Shown here: positions 62,553 through 64,000 of the stretch, one piece after another
Position numbering within the stretch: position 1 is the stretch's first letter
Layout: every line of letters starts with the position of its first letter
Assembly (NCBI GenBank): GCA_020426505.1
Contig: JAGQPX010000017.1
Span: 1-64,000 of the forward strand
Length of the DNA stretch: 64,000 nt
Origin: Planctomycetaceae bacterium
GTDB lineage: Bacteria > Planctomycetota > Planctomycetia > Planctomycetales > Planctomycetaceae
Direction: 5' to 3'
Notes under the pieces: model-generated
What the model saw: only the letters and a program-made list of their open reading frames with translations
The model's database searches: none
Told to the model about the DNA's origin: nothing
Made by a program: the position numbers and the translations under genes

Positions 62553-62837
62553 CGGCTGATCAATTGGCAAGGTAAAGTTGTGACCTTGGGATTTTGGAAA
62601 CCGGTCCCATTCGATAACTCGTCATTCCCGATCGTTCCCGATGAGCGCTCACTAGATCACTGGCAACACGCAGAACGTACTGGATAGAATAAGTTATCTC
62701 GTACGGAAAGTATGATGTCGGTGAGGGGAAACCAAAGAATAGTCATCGTGCGAGTTCACCTTGAAACCTGAGTTCGAGAGGAAACATTCGTTTCAATCAA
62801 TCGTCAAGTATTTCAGCGATTCACCTGGGCCACACAA

Positions 62838-63806
62838 ATGGTATCAATCTCTTCAAGGCGCCGAACAGCATTCACCCTGATTGAACTCCTCGTTGTGATC
62901 GCCGTGATCGGTATCCTCGTAGCGCTTTTACTCCCTGCGGTTCAATCAGCCCGCGAAGCTGCCCGTCGAACTCAATGTCGAAACAACTTAAAACAGCTTG
63001 GTCTGGCGCTTCACAACTATCATGACGTTCATCAATCGCTCCCACCCGGATTCTCGACGTCAGCTTCCTCATCCATTCCAACATTCTGCATGCAAGGCGG
63101 ATCACCCACTCGAGGAGCACCATGGTCCGTCTTGATCCTCCCCTATCTGGACCAACAAGCGCTCTATGGTCAATTCAACATGGAGCAGGCTTTCAATATT
63201 GATTTCAACGCGGTCGCGCCGATGAACGACAACTTCGAGCCATCGAAGACCGTCCTGCATGTCTACCAGTGTCCTTCAGACCCAGCAGTCGATCCAGAGT
63301 CGCATCAAAACAGATACCACGACGGCAACACGAGCTACACAAATTACGTGGGTGTCCAGGGTGGCGGCCTCATCCCTGATTGTAGCACTCCCGGAAACAT
63401 TGGGATTCCGCTCGCACAGAGGCTCGAACGTGCGTTCTATCTGAACGGAGTTCTCTACTGGAACTCAAGCATCAGGTTTTCCGCCATCCTCGACGGGACA
63501 ACCAATGTGTTTATGGTCGGGGAGACGGCATTGACGGGTCAGGACATGACCTTCGCCAGTTCGTTCAACACATCCACCGTCAATGGATCCGTGTTTTGCT
63601 TGGGTGGTGCATTGGACGGCATCAACTCGATCTCTGGTCAGCCATATGCCGCAGTGAGTCGGTCTTTTTCCAGTTTTCACGAAGGGGGATCCCACTTCAC
63701 AATGGCGGACGGATCTGTGCACTTTGTGAGTGAGCACATCGATCTTGGTGTCTACCGACAAACGGCAGTACGCTCCGATCGGCAACCCGTTGGTCAACAC
63801 TTCTAA
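62838..63806 (+). CDS. DUF1559 pseudopilin-like protein
   Basis: This 322-residue protein has a prepilin-type N-terminus (RRRTAFTLIELLVVIAVIGI, then LVALLLPAVQSAREAARR) and the DUF1559 body (CRNNLKQLGLALHNYHDVHQ). H-x9-DG appears near the C-terminus (FHEGGSHFTMADGSVHFVS). The residue before the mature FTLIE is Ala rather than Gly, common in this family. It is the second DUF1559 protein in the window and only distantly related to that at 51921-52880. No obvious ribosome site precedes the ATG. Confidence 0.95.
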   Translation: MVSISSRRRTAFTLIELLVVIAVIGILVALLLPAVQSAREAARRTQCRNNLKQLGLALHNYHDVHQSLPPGFSTSASSSIPTFCMQGGSPTRGAPWSVLILPYLDQQALYGQFNMEQAFNIDFNAVAPMNDNFEPSKTVLHVYQCPSDPAVDPESHQNRYHDGNTSYTNYVGVQGGGLIPDCSTPGNIGIPLAQRLERAFYLNGVLYWNSSIRFSAILDGTTNVFMVGETALTGQDMTFASSFNTSTVNGSVFCLGGALDGINSISGQPYAAVSRSFSSFHEGGSHFTMADGSVHFVSEHIDLGVYRQTAVRSDRQPVGQHF

Positions 63807-63958
63807 CGGAAACTCTTGCTGTTTCGCACGTCACCGACCGTATGCGTCGCATTGGGAACTGTCGATGTTCGCGTTCCCGGATCCTTTTGTTGGAAGCGTT
63901 CTGTTAGCATAAGTCCCCTTGGCGGAGATCTGTTCAGTCGTATGGGGAGCCACTGGCA

Positions 63959-64000
63959 ATGTGGGACAGAACTCAGGCTTGGCTGGTGGTGATGATTGGT
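63959..64000 (+). CDS. possible start of a membrane or exported protein, cut by the window end
   Basis: An open frame from ATG 63959 runs to the edge (MWDRTQAWLVVMIG, hydrophobic). GGGGAG lies about nine bases upstream. Only 14 codons are visible, so this is tentative. Confidence 0.3.
   Translation, partial: MWDRTQAWLVVMIG

Overview
The window reads as chromosomal DNA of a planctomycete (order Planctomycetales, Planctomycetaceae-like). This is inferred from family content: DUF1501, two DUF1559 pseudopilin-like proteins, several FGly sulfatases, an SHD1 protein, a YTV-type repeat protein, a PVC-type CxxCH propeller protein, DUF1573, three Hanks-type kinases with unusual output or sensor domains, and a TatC with a long periplasmic insertion. 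I saw no rRNA, tRNA, CRISPR array, transposase or phage gene. Coding density is high and both strands are used. Start codons are ATG, GTG and TTG, and Shine-Dalgarno sites are patchy.

Layout. 1-10.8 kb is a sulfatase island: a cut-off DUF1501 gene, three sulfatase genes on the minus strand (one fused to a ceramidase-like domain, one to a sialidase-like propeller) with a translationally coupled small membrane protein, and a divergent sulfatase carrying two DUF1080 domains. 11-16.4 kb holds a PQQ-type propeller, a PfkB sugar kinase, a thioredoxin-fold lipoprotein and a Ser/Thr kinase. 16.4-19.1 kb is an overlapping proA-fetA-fetB operon. 19.3-24 kb has an unknown anchored protein, the YTV-like protein, a methyltransferase-CNNM pair and a DUF456 protein. 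24.2-31.4 kb has a large cytochrome-propeller protein, an HNH protein, DUF1573 and an NHLRC2-like thioredoxin-NHL protein. 31.6-38.3 kb carries MoxR, TatC, UDGb, a very acidic repeat protein, a flavin reductase, and Nif3-DUF983. 38.5-41.2 kb is an ExbD / squalene-cyclase-like pair. 41.6-47 kb holds a histidine kinase with a heme-type motif, a di-heme peroxidase and an FHA-GAF-SpoIIE phosphatase. 47-50.7 kb has a GH43-like propeller, an SDR and a PHP protein. 50.7-56.7 kb is a module of secreted or anchored planctomycete proteins, including two coupled WD-like paralogues, bracketed by a short duplicated piece of the PHP gene. 56.8-63.8 kb has an AT-richer conserved unknown, two large sensor kinases facing each other, and a second DUF1559 protein.

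Links between genes. The sulfatases probably act outside the cytoplasm on sulfated glycans or glycolipids; their appended domains suggest coupled removal of sulfate, sialic acid and lipid or sugar parts. Several signalling proteins place sensors in the periplasm (Cache domain, CxxCH domain).

Between genes lie several families of dispersed palindromic repeats. Four recur within the window (tracked below as families 1-4); these and the PHP-gene fragment are the clearest structure not explained by genes. The most unusual protein-level observations are the domain fusions and the two-propeller module at 53.1-56.7 kb; no single complete new system can be demonstrated from sequence alone.
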